From positions 124,001-188,000 of the forward strand of contig NZ_JAMXBF010000005.1 of the NCBI RefSeq assembly GCF_023823685.1: 64,000 nt of DNA, read 5' to 3'. The position numbers were made by a program, and so were the translations under genes. Positions 43,963 to 53,867 of this stretch are shown in pieces. The notes beneath the pieces were generated by a model. The model was given only the letters and a program-made list of their open reading frames with translations. It made no database searches and had not been told where the DNA came from. Source of the DNA: Pseudomonas subflava (GTDB lineage: Bacteria > Pseudomonadota > Gammaproteobacteria > Pseudomonadales > Pseudomonadaceae). How positions within the stretch are numbered: position 1 is the stretch's first letter; every line of letters begins with the position of its first letter.

Positions 43963-46029
43963 ATGAACAATAACAATAGCCTGCTGCGCCACCTGCCCTG
44001 GGTGGTGTTGGCCGTGGTGGGCGCCTGTGCCTTGGGTGTCGTGGCGCTGCGCCGCGGCGAAGCCATCAACGCGCTCTGGATCGTGGTGGCCGCGGTGGCC
44101 CTCTATCTGGTCGCCTACCGCTACTACGCGCTGTTCATCGCCAACAAGGTGATGCAGCTCGACCCCACCCGCGCCACGCCGGCGCTGCTCAACAACGACG
44201 GTCTGGACTATGTGCCGACCAACAAGCACATCCTCTTCGGTCACCACTTCGCCGCCATCGCCGGCGCCGGCCCGCTGGTCGGCCCGGTGCTCGCCGCGCA
44301 GATGGGCTACCTGCCCGGCACGCTCTGGCTGATCGCCGGCGTGGTGCTGGCCGGCGCGGTGCAGGACTTCATGGTCCTGTTCCTCTCCACCCGCCGCAAC
44401 GGTCGCTCGCTGGGCGACATGGTGCGCGAGGAGATGGGCCGGATACCGGGCACCATCGCCCTGTTCGGCTGCTTCCTGATCATGATCATCATCCTCGCGG
44501 TGCTGGCGCTGATCGTGGTCAAGGCCCTGGCCGAGAGCCCCTGGGGTATGTTCACGGTGATGGCGACGATACCCATCGCGGTGTTCATGGGCGTGTACAT
44601 GCGCTTCATCCGTCCCGGCCGGATCGGTGAAGTCTCGCTCATCGGTGTGGTGCTGCTGCTGGCGTCGATCTGGGTAGGTGGCCTGGTCGCCGCCGATCCG
44701 GTGTGGGGCCCGGCCTTCACCTTCACCGGCGTGCAGATCACCTGGATGCTGGTGGGCTACGGTTTCGTCGCCGCGGTGCTGCCGGTGTGGCTGATCCTCG
44801 CCCCGCGCGACTACCTGTCGACCTTCCTCAAGATCGGCACCATCATCGCTTTGGCCATCGGCATCCTGGTGGTCATGCCCGAGTTGAAGATGCCGGCGCT
44901 GACCCAGTTCACCGACGGCACCGGCCCGGTGTGGAAGGGCACCCTGTTCCCGTTCCTATTCATCACCATCGCCTGCGGCGCGGTGTCCGGCTTCCACGCG
45001 CTGATCAGCTCCGGCACCACGCCCAAGCTGCTGGCCAACGAGTCGCACGCCCGCTACATCGGCTACGGCGGCATGCTGATGGAGTCGTTCGTCGCCATCA
45101 TGGCCATGGTCGCCGCCTCGGTGATCGAGCCGGGCGTGTACTTCGCCATGAACAGCCCGGCCGCGGTGGTCGGCTCCGACGCCGCCGCGGTGGCCGCGAC
45201 CGTCAGCAGCTGGGGCTTCACCATCACCCCCGACGCGCTGGAGGCGGTGGCCAGGGACATCGGCGAGAACACCATCCTGGCCCGTGCCGGCGGTGCGCCG
45301 ACCCTCGCCGTGGGCATCGCGCAGATTCTCCACAGCGTGCTGCCGGGCGAGAACACCATGGCGTTCTGGTATCACTTCGCCATCCTGTTCGAAGCGCTGT
45401 TCATCCTCACCGCGGTGGACGCCGGCACCCGTGCCGGGCGCTTCATGCTGCAGGACCTGCTCGGCAACTTCGTGCCGGCCCTGAAGAAGACCGAATCCTG
45501 GGGTGCCAACGTCATCGCCACCGCCGGCTGCGTGGCGCTGTGGGGCTGGCTGCTGTACCAGGGCGTGGTCGATCCGCTGGGCGGCATCAACACCCTGTGG
45601 CCGCTGTTCGGCATCTCCAACCAGATGCTCGCCGGTATCGCCCTGATGCTTGGCAGCGTGGTGCTGATCAAGATGAAGCGCCAGCGCTACGTCTGGGTCA
45701 CCCTGGTGCCGGCCTGCTGGCTGCTGATCTGCACCACCACTGCGGGCCTGATCAAGCTGCTCGACCCGAACCCGGCCGTCGGCTTCCTGGCTCTGGCGAA
45801 GAAGTACAACGAGGCGCTGGACGCCGGCCAGATCCTGGCCCCGGCCAAGGACATCGGCCAGATGCAGCACGTGATCTTCAACGCCTACACCAACTCGGTG
45901 CTGACCGTGCTGTTCCTGTTCGTCGTCCTCAGCGTGCTGTTCTACGCGATCAAGGTCGGCCGCGCCGCCTGGGTGACACCGGCGCGCACGGACAAGGAAT
46001 CCCCCTTCCAGCCGATCCCGGACGCCTGA
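43963..46029 (+). CDS. cstA: CstA-family carbon starvation/pyruvate transporter
   Basis: A 688-residue membrane protein with about 16 spans. Landmarks: [44 protein letters not shown] (in parts) is the CstA signature; [16 protein letters not shown] and [17 protein letters not shown] follow; the C-terminal third has a CstA_5TM region. E. coli members take up pyruvate or peptides. TTAGGAGTAA before the ATG; the ybdD gene follows after one base. Confidence 0.95.
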   Translation: MNNNNSLLRHLPWVVLAVVGACALGVVALRRGEAINALWIVVAAVALYLVAYRYYALFIANKVMQLDPTRATPALLNNDGLDYVPTNKHILFGHHFAAIAGAGPLVGPVLAAQMGYLPGTLWLIAGVVLAGAVQDFMVLFLSTRRNGRSLGDMVREEMGRIPGTIALFGCFLIMIIILAVLALIVVKALAESPWGMFTVMATIPIAVFMGVYMRFIRPGRIGEVSLIGVVLLLASIWVGGLVAADPVWGPAFTFTGVQITWMLVGYGFVAAVLPVWLILAPRDYLSTFLKIGTIIALAIGILVVMPELKMPALTQFTDGTGPVWKGTLFPFLFITIACGAVSGFHALISSGTTPKLLANESHARYIGYGGMLMESFVAIMAMVAASVIEPGVYFAMNSPAAVVGSDAAAVAATVSSWGFTITPDALEAVARDIGENTILARAGGAPTLAVGIAQILHSVLPGENTMAFWYHFAILFEALFILTAVDAGTRAGRFMLQDLLGNFVPALKKTESWGANVIATAGCVALWGWLLYQGVVDPLGGINTLWPLFGISNQMLAGIALMLGSVVLIKMKRQRYVWVTLVPACWLLICTTTAGLIKLLDPNPAVGFLALAKKYNEALDAGQILAPAKDIGQMQHVIFNAYTNSVLTVLFLFVVLSVLFYAIKVGRAAWVTPARTDKESPFQPIPDA

Positions 46030-46030
46030 C

Positions 46031-46234
46031 ATGTTCAACGACCTCAGCCGCATGGGTAAGTATCTCGGGCAGGCCGCACGCATGCTGGTCGGCATGCCCG
46101 ACTACGACACCTATGTGGAGCACATGCAGAAGAAGCACCCGGACCAGCCGGTGATGAGCTATGAGGCGTTCTTCCGCGAACGCCAGGAGGCTCGTTACGG
46201 CGGAGGGAAGGGACGCCCCATCCGCTGTTGCTGA
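46031..46234 (+). CDS. YbdD/YjiX-family small protein
   Basis: A 67-residue protein: [23 protein letters not shown] is the family core, and the C-terminus is basic with a Cys (RPIRCC). Always encoded directly after cstA or btsT homologues. It probably associates with the transporter, though its role is not settled. Separated from cstA by one base, so translationally coupled. Confidence 0.92.
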   Translation: MFNDLSRMGKYLGQAARMLVGMPDYDTYVEHMQKKHPDQPVMSYEAFFRERQEARYGGGKGRPIRCC

Positions 46235-46254
46235 CCGAGGCGCCGTTAGCCGAA

Positions 46255-46288
46255 GGTGGACTGCCGCTGCGCGGCGAGGCCACCCTAC
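46255..46288. repeat. Short partial GGTGG...CCACCCTAC repeat
   Basis: GGTGGACTGCCGCTGCGCGG leads into GCGAGGCCACCCTAC, the same end block found at 26918-26933. It lies between ybdD and the yjiA-like gene. Confidence 0.6.
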
Positions 46289-46353
46289 AATAGCGGCACC
46301 GCAGTACCCACGCGCCACGCCAGTCGTGGCGCGTGTCTTTCTGGAGGATCGCG

Positions 46354-47325
46354 ATGTACCCGCCCATTCCCGTCACCGTGCTCACCGGCTTTCTCGGTGC
46401 CGGCAAGACCACGCTGCTACGCCACATGCTGCAGGCCGAGCACGGCCTGAAGCTGGCGGTGATCGAGAACGAATTCAGCGAGACGCCGATCGACGGCCAG
46501 CTGCTCGGCGACCAGCCGGTGGAGCTGCTGACCCTGGCCAACGGCTGCGTCTGCTGCTCCATCCATGTCGAGCTGGAAAAGGCGCTGTTCCTGCTGCTGG
46601 ACAAGCTGGACGCCGGCGAGCTGGCCTTCGACCGCCTGGTGATCGAGTGCACCGGCCTGGCCGACCCCGCGCCGGTGGCGCAGACATTCTTCGCGGACGA
46701 GGAGCTGGCCCAGCGCTACGTGCTCGACGGCATCGTCACCCTGGTCGATGCGGTGAACGCCGAACGCCACCTGCAGGAGGCCATCGCCCAGGCCCAGGTC
46801 GGCTTCGCCGATCGCATCCTGCTGAGCAAGACCGACCTGGTCAGCGCGGAGCAGGTCGAGGCGCTGGGCCAGCGTCTGCAGCGGATCAATCGTCGCGCCC
46901 CGCAGCGGGTGGTCGAGCATGGCCGCATCGACCTGGCCGAACTGCTCGATATCCGCGGCTTCAACCTCAACGCCGACGTGGCGGTGACGCCGACCCTGCG
47001 TCCGCTGGCGCCGCTCGGCAAGAGCCCGGACCGCATCCGTACCCTGGTGCTGCAGAGCGACCGGCCGCTCGACCTGGATCGCCTCAGCGCCTTCATGGAA
47101 GGCCTGCTGGAGCGCCACGGCAATGCGCTGCTGCGCTACAAGGGCGTGCTCTCGGTGGCCGGTGACGAGCGCCGCCTGGTGTTCCAGGGCGTGCTGCGCC
47201 TGTATGGCTTCGACTGGGACACGCCCTGGGCCGAAGACGAGGCGCGCGAGAGCGTGCTGGTGTTCATCGGCGACGACCTGCCGGAAGATGAGATCCGCGC
47301 CGGCTTCGCCGACGTGCAGGACTGA
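46354..47325 (+). CDS. yjiA: CobW/YjiA-type G3E GTPase
   Basis: A 323-residue metal-handling GTPase. Walker A is GFLGAGKTTLL (about 12-22); the CxCC metal motif is NGCVCCSIH (about 63-71); ECTGLADPAPV and LSKTDLVS complete the G domain. The C-terminal CobW_C region has YKGVLSVAGDERRLVFQGV. Members act as zinc or cobalt chaperones. GGAGGATC precedes the ATG. Position after cstA-ybdD matches the yjiY-yjiX-yjiA order in E. coli. Confidence 0.93.
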   Translation: MYPPIPVTVLTGFLGAGKTTLLRHMLQAEHGLKLAVIENEFSETPIDGQLLGDQPVELLTLANGCVCCSIHVELEKALFLLLDKLDAGELAFDRLVIECTGLADPAPVAQTFFADEELAQRYVLDGIVTLVDAVNAERHLQEAIAQAQVGFADRILLSKTDLVSAEQVEALGQRLQRINRRAPQRVVEHGRIDLAELLDIRGFNLNADVAVTPTLRPLAPLGKSPDRIRTLVLQSDRPLDLDRLSAFMEGLLERHGNALLRYKGVLSVAGDERRLVFQGVLRLYGFDWDTPWAEDEARESVLVFIGDDLPEDEIRAGFADVQD

Positions 47326-47351
47326 GCCCGGGTCGCGCCCCGGGCCTTGTT

Positions 47352-50300
47352 TCAGCTCACCACATCGTTCTGCGAGAACGCGTTGACGCCCAGCAGGCGG
47401 ATGCTGAATTCCGCCGCGCTGTCGGCGTTCACGCTGCCGTACAGCGTGCCCTGGTCGAAGCGCAGCTGGGCGGTGGCGTCGGTGGCGCTGAAGGCGTCAT
47501 TGCCGATGAATTCGAAGGCTTCCCGAGCCGCCGTCAGCGGGTTGGCGTCCAGTGCCGAGAAGTCGATGCGGTCGCCGTCACCGCTCCTGAAGCCGCTGAT
47601 GATGTCGGCCAGCTCGCCGAGGCCGAGCTCGCTCAGGTCGCGGAACACATAGAGGTCCGCGCCGCTGCCGCCGATCAGCGTGTCGGTGCCGGCGCCGCCG
47701 ATCAGTACATCGTTGCTGCCGCCGCCGTTGAGGGTGTCGTCGCCAGCGCCGCCGAGTAGCAGGTTGCTGGCGCTGTTGCCGGTCAGGTTGTCGGCGTAGG
47801 CGCTGCCCTCCAGGTTCTCGAAGCTCTTGACCACGTCGCTGCCGGAGCCGCCGGTGGCCTGAGCCAGTCCGGTGGCCAGGCTGACGCTCACACCGGCGGT
47901 GGCGAAGGCATAGGAAACGGTGTCGATGCCGCCGCCACCGTTGAGCAGATTGTCGCCGTGGCTGGCATAGAGGGTGTTGTCGAGCGCATTGCCGATGCCG
48001 TTGAGCTGATCGTCACCGACCAGCACCAGGTTCTCCAGATTGGCGCCGAGGGTGTAGTTGGCGCTGGCGATCACCAGGTCGACGCCGCCCTTGGCGGCAT
48101 CCGCCTCGGTTTCCACCGCGCGGTCGCCGGCGTTGTCGACGTAGTAGGTGTCCGAGCCGTCGCCGCCGAGCATCCAGTCGACGCCGCCGGCGCCGTTGAG
48201 CACGTTGGCCGCGGCGTTGCCGCCGAGGGTGTTGTCGCGGGCGTTGCCGGTGCCGTCGATGGCCTCGCTGCCGGTCAGCGTCAGCACGTCAAGGTTGTCG
48301 CCGAGGGTCCAGCTGACGCTGCTGTCGACCCGGTCGATCTCCACATCGTCGATCTCCGGGCCATCCAGCCCGGTCTCGATGATCTGATCGCCCGCTCCGT
48401 CGACGATGTAATAGTCCTCGCCTTCACCGCCGACCAGTATTTGGTCGCCGTTGCGGGCGTCCAGGGTTTCCGCGCCGTCGCTGCCGTACAGGGTGGCGCC
48501 GGCGACGCCGGTGATGTGCTTTTCCGGGTACTTGCTGATGGCCTCGGGCGAGGCGTTGTCGCCGGGGTCGGCCTGATAGCCCATGTCTGCGGCGATGAAG
48601 TCGGCCAGGCGCTGGCCGACGATTTCGGCCGATTCCTCGTGCAGGTGCCAGACATCGTTGTAGGACAGCACCGGGTCCACCTCATAGCGCAGCGGCAGGT
48701 CGCGGTAATCCACGGCGATCTTGATGTCGTCGCGGGCCGCGGCCATTTCGTCCTGGGCTTGGCGCACCAGTTCGGTGGCGGCGACCAACTGGGAAACCTT
48801 GAGTGGGTTGGCGCCGCGCACCGCGGCGGCATCCTCCTGATAGCGGCCGGTGTGCATCATGTAGATGGTGGCGTCGGGTACGCCGAGCTGGGTCTTTAGG
48901 AAATCGAACACCTTCAGCGTGCTGCTCTTGTACAACTCCAGGTAGGCCTGCTGATCGCTGCTCGCGACCAGCGTCTGCGCGGCTTCCTCGCCCTGGCCCC
49001 AAATCATCGCGAAGGTGACGTTGCCGCGTCCCTCCAGTGTCGCCATCTGGCTCTGCAGCTGCGCCAGGGCGTTGAGGGTGAGGTATCCGGGGGTGTCGGT
49101 GTCCACGTGCCACCAATTCAGCAGCAGTTGTTCTGGGGAGTCGGTTGAGTGCCCGGTCACCGTGCTACCGCCCTCGGCGATATCGATCGCGTCGCCCTCG
49201 TCGTTGTAGAACAGGCTCTCCACCGAGTCGAAATCGGTATAGCGCTGCAGGTCGCCGATCATCTGCGAGACGCCGGATTGATGGTCGTCCTCGTACAAGC
49301 GCAGCAGGCGCGAGTTGGATTGACCGAGTGTAGGGATGAAGAGGATCTCGCGATCGCCGCCGCCCTGACTAAAGATGAAGTCACTTGCGCTCAGCTGGCC
49401 GGTGAGATCACCTTCCAGGGCGATCTCGAAGCGGTTTCCGTCGCTGTCACTCTCCGCCGACTTCACATAGGTCTTACCGCCGGTGTCGCTGAGGGTGATG
49501 TACAGCGTGTCGTTGTGGCCATTCCCCAGGCCGAAGATGCCCAGGGCCGAGACGTCGATCTTGTCCACGCCAGGGGTGAAGTCGAGAATGACATCGGTCG
49601 CCGTCAAGCCACCGGCGTCGTAGTTGCGGTAGCTGTCCTGCGGCTCGCTGAAGACGAAAGTGTCCACGCCTTCGCCGCCGCGCAGCTGGTCGATGCCTGC
49701 ACCTCCGTCGAGCCGATCGCCGCCGCCGGCGCCGTCCAGGATGTCGTCGCCGCCGAGGCCGAACAGTTGCTCGCCGTAGTCGCTGCCGGTCAGCAGGTTG
49801 CCCTGTTCGTCGCCCACAATGGTGGCGGGCGGCGGCTGGAAGATGATGTTGCCCTGATGCAGGCCGGTGCGCAGATCGCCCGTGAAGCCCAACTCGAATT
49901 GCCGGCCGTCGCCGTCCGGCTCCTGCGAGCGCAGGTAGGTGCGGTTGCTCGCGGCGCTATAGACCAGCTGGAGCGTACCGTCGAAACCGTTGCCCAGGCC
50001 GGTGAAGCCCAGGTCGCGCAGGTCGAGCCGATCCTGGGTGGGGTCGAAGTCGGTGATCAGGTCCGACTGGGTGATGCCGGCCGCGCGATAACTGTCTCCC
50101 AGTGAGGCGATGCGGAACAGATCTGCGCCGTCGCCGCCGGTAAGACGGTCGCGGCCCGCTCCGCCGTCGAGCAGGTCGTTGCCTGCCGCGCCGGAGAGGT
50201 TGTCGGTGCCGGCGAGTCCATAGAGGATGTCGGCATCCGCGGTGCCGCCCAAGGTGTTGGCGCCGGCATCGCCGAGAATGGCGTCGGGTTCTGCCACCGT

Positions 50301-52184
50301 CAGCTCGAACTGATCGGCGGCGCTGCCGCCGCGTCCATCGCTGACCTGCACCTCGATCTGGTACCGCCCAGGCATGGCGCCTGGCGCGCCGGCGAAGCTC
50401 TGGGCGAGGGGGTCGAAGCTCAGCCAGGCAGGCAGGGCGCCGCCGCCGAGCAGGCCCGCGGTGTAGGTCAGCGGGTCGCCATCGGGGTCGAGAAAGGGCG
50501 CCGTACTCGGGGCGAAGCCGAAGCTGGCGCCGGCCCGCACCCCTTGGTCCGCCAGGGGTGTTTCCAGCTGCGGCGCGCGATTCGGCGCCGGCGTGGCCAG
50601 GATCAGATCGGCCTCCGTCAGGTCCAGGCGATTGCCATCCAGCGACAGGGAGAAGCGCTGCCCCGACGCATCGGCCTGGCTGGCCTGCAGGTAGGTGCGG
50701 TCGATGACGGCGTTGTACACCAGCTGCAGCTGGGTGGAGCCGCTGCCGAGACCGGTAAAACCGAGCGCGCTGACATCAATGCGGTCGACACCGATCTGGA
50801 AGTCGCCGATGTTGTCACTGAAGTTGCCGCCGTTCAGGTAGCTGTCGCCGAGGGCGGAGAAACGGAATACATCGGCACCCTGGCCGCCGAGAAGCCTGTC
50901 GCGCCCGGCGCCACCGTCCAGCAGGTCGTTGCCCGCCGCGCCCGACAGCGTGTCGTTGCCGGCCATTCCGAACAGGCGCTCACTGCCCGCGCCGCCTTGC
51001 AACAGGTCATTACCCGCGGTCCCTTCCAGGGTCACTACCAACTGCCCGCTGGGCTCGTCAGACATTACGCTACCTGTGCCGTACAGCAGGGCTTCGCCGC
51101 GCACCGTGGCGCTGATGTCGTTGTCGTACACGCCGGTTCCGCGAGTGCCATCGTTGCGTTCCTGCACGCCGTAGGTCGAGTGCCCGTCGCCGCGGATGAC
51201 GTTGTGCTCGATCAAGTTGTTCTGCGCCGTCCAGAACAGCCCGGAGGGACCGGCCGTATCGTCGTAGGACTGCACCAGGATCTCCGGATTGGGAGCACTC
51301 TGCGCATTGCCGTAGATTTCGCTGTTGATCACCTGAACATCGGAGCTGCCATAGATGCGCACGCCGGTGCCACCATTGCCGTAGATCTCGGCGCCATCCA
51401 CCGTTACCTGGCTGGACAGTTTGATCAGGATGCCTTCCTTGGCATTGCCGTAGTACTCGCCGCCCTGGATCAGGATGTTTTCCGGCGAAGGAATGTCGTC
51501 CGAGCCGCGCTGCACGACGATGCCGTTGCCGCCGTTGCCATAGGCCACGTTGTCGAGCAGCACGAAGTCGTGGGTGCTGGTGACCACGTTGAAACCGTGG
51601 CGGTCGTTGTCGTAGGCGATGTTGCCGACGAAGGCGCCGTCGATCATGTAATCGGCGACGAAGCCGTCCAGGCCGTTGCCGTGGGCGACGCAGTCCTTGA
51701 TCAGCATGTTGATGGTCTGTTCGTGCGGATCGAAGCCGTAGCCCGAGCAGTCGCGGATCTCCACGCGCTCCAGGGTCACGTTGCGGTCGGCGCCGTCCTG
51801 CCCGGGAATGTAGCCGTTGAACCAGCCATCAACCTTGCCGGTGGTGGCGTCGCGGTTGCCGTCGATGGTGAGGTCGCTGACGCCGAAGTCGTGGGTCTCT
51901 TCGCCGTAGGCCGAGCGGATGACGCCGGTGATCTTCTGATTCCAGCCGTCGACCAACTTGATCACCGTCTCGCCCATGCCCGCGCCTTGCAGGTAGACGT
52001 TGCTCGGCAGCATCAGGCAGCCGTCGGAGGCCTCCTCTCCACCGCTGACCCGGTAGACGCCGACGGCGATCTGTACCGTACCGCCTCCCGCCGCCGCGGC
52101 CGCGTCGATGGCGGCCTGAAGGGCTGCCGTGTCGTCAGTGATGCCGTCGCCCAGTGCTCCGTAATCCCTCGCATCGAAAACCAT
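47352..52184 (-). CDS. Mannuronan C5-epimerase with acetylhydrolase-like module (PsmE-type)
   Basis: A 1610-residue secreted enzyme without a signal peptide, typical of type I secretion. The A-module (1-375) is a beta-helix whose active-site residues match AlgE numbering: Lys117, Asp119, Tyr149, Asp152, His154 (YGFDPHEQ), Asp178 and Arg195. Then follow an RTX-bearing R module (385-530), a cadherin-like domain (533-632) and two more R modules (634-782, 785-940). Residues 945-1200 form an SGNH-like domain: GQSNS with Ser956, IWGQGE at 1061-1066, and DVWH (Asp1177, His1180). RTX repeats (1225-1510) and a C-terminal region (1510-1610) complete it. Converts mannuronate to guluronate in alginate; the second module probably removes O-acetyl groups, as in P. 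syringae PsmE. AGGGGA precedes the ATG. Confidence 0.93.
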   Translation of the reverse strand: MVFDARDYGALGDGITDDTAALQAAIDAAAAAGGGTVQIAVGVYRVSGGEEASDGCLMLPSNVYLQGAGMGETVIKLVDGWNQKITGVIRSAYGEETHDFGVSDLTIDGNRDATTGKVDGWFNGYIPGQDGADRNVTLERVEIRDCSGYGFDPHEQTINMLIKDCVAHGNGLDGFVADYMIDGAFVGNIAYDNDRHGFNVVTSTHDFVLLDNVAYGNGGNGIVVQRGSDDIPSPENILIQGGEYYGNAKEGILIKLSSQVTVDGAEIYGNGGTGVRIYGSSDVQVINSEIYGNAQSAPNPEILVQSYDDTAGPSGLFWTAQNNLIEHNVIRGDGHSTYGVQERNDGTRGTGVYDNDISATVRGEALLYGTGSVMSDEPSGQLVVTLEGTAGNDLLQGGAGSERLFGMAGNDTLSGAAGNDLLDGGAGRDRLLGGQGADVFRFSALGDSYLNGGNFSDNIGDFQIGVDRIDVSALGFTGLGSGSTQLQLVYNAVIDRTYLQASQADASGQRFSLSLDGNRLDLTEADLILATPAPNRAPQLETPLADQGVRAGASFGFAPSTAPFLDPDGDPLTYTAGLLGGGALPAWLSFDPLAQSFAGAPGAMPGRYQIEVQVSDGRGGSAADQFELTVAEPDAILGDAGANTLGGTADADILYGLAGTDNLSGAAGNDLLDGGAGRDRLTGGDGADLFRIASLGDSYRAAGITQSDLITDFDPTQDRLDLRDLGFTGLGNGFDGTLQLVYSAASNRTYLRSQEPDGDGRQFELGFTGDLRTGLHQGNIIFQPPPATIVGDEQGNLLTGSDYGEQLFGLGGDDILDGAGGGDRLDGGAGIDQLRGGEGVDTFVFSEPQDSYRNYDAGGLTATDVILDFTPGVDKIDVSALGIFGLGNGHNDTLYITLSDTGGKTYVKSAESDSDGNRFEIALEGDLTGQLSASDFIFSQGGGDREILFIPTLGQSNSRLLRLYEDDHQSGVSQMIGDLQRYTDFDSVESLFYNDEGDAIDIAEGGSTVTGHSTDSPEQLLLNWWHVDTDTPGYLTLNALAQLQSQMATLEGRGNVTFAMIWGQGEEAAQTLVASSDQQAYLELYKSSTLKVFDFLKTQLGVPDATIYMMHTGRYQEDAAAVRGANPLKVSQLVAATELVRQAQDEMAAARDDIKIAVDYRDLPLRYEVDPVLSYNDVWHLHEESAEIVGQRLADFIAADMGYQADPGDNASPEAISKYPEKHITGVAGATLYGSDGAETLDARNGDQILVGGEGEDYYIVDGAGDQIIETGLDGPEIDDVEIDRVDSSVSWTLGDNLDVLTLTGSEAIDGTGNARDNTLGGNAAANVLNGAGGVDWMLGGDGSDTYYVDNAGDRAVETEADAAKGGVDLVIASANYTLGANLENLVLVGDDQLNGIGNALDNTLYASHGDNLLNGGGGIDTVSYAFATAGVSVSLATGLAQATGGSGSDVVKSFENLEGSAYADNLTGNSASNLLLGGAGDDTLNGGGSNDVLIGGAGTDTLIGGSGADLYVFRDLSELGLGELADIISGFRSGDGDRIDFSALDANPLTAAREAFEFIGNDAFSATDATAQLRFDQGTLYGSVNADSAAEFSIRLLGVNAFSQNDVVS

Positions 52185-52284
52185 GGCGCTGTCCCCTGTT
52201 TGCCGCCGCCGGTAATAGCGGTTCGGACGAAGAAGGCATGGTTTAAGGCGTTTAAGGCCGGGTGGCGACGACCGTCCGTCAGAG

Positions 52285-52296
52285 ATTTGGCCAAAT
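52285..52296. promoter_or_regulatory. Perfect 12-bp palindrome upstream of the epimerase gene
   Basis: ATTTGGCCAAAT lies 100 bases before the epimerase start, in a 250-base gap that is AT-rich relative to the window. It may be an operator. No regulator is identified. The rest of the gap holds the glyA terminator. Confidence 0.4.
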
Positions 52297-52388
52297 GCCG
52301 GTATGTGGTCGTTTTATCGATCTAACCCTTTGATAAGTCTGCTTATTTATTCTTTCTAACCGCTGCGTCAGGAAAGCGGCACGGATAC

Positions 52389-52413
52389 AAAAAAGCCCGG
52401 CGGGTGCCGGGCT
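52389..52413 (-). terminator. Rho-independent terminator of glyA
   Basis: On the minus strand AGCCCGGC pairs with GCCGGGCT around a 4-base loop and ends in TTTTTT, 22 bases after the glyA stop. Confidence 0.92.
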
Positions 52414-52434
52414 CTTCTGTCACGACTTTGACGA

Positions 52435-53688
<1,254 letters not shown>

Positions 53689-53867
53689 GGTGGTCACCTG
53701 ATCTATCAGCGGGCGGTAGTAAGAGTCTGCTAACGACGCCTGGCCGGCGGCCAGCGGGTTCGTGAACAGGTTCTAAGGAAGGCGCGCATTCTACCCGATG
53801 TGCCGCGCCCTGGCACATGAAAGGCGGTCAAGTGGCGGACAAGCGGACCTCACCCGGCCCGCCGCGT

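Noticed and set aside
47640-48260. Tandem DNA repeats that might be a CRISPR or satellite
   Set aside because: These are the coding repeats for RTX nonapeptides (GGxGxDxLx) in the epimerase gene.
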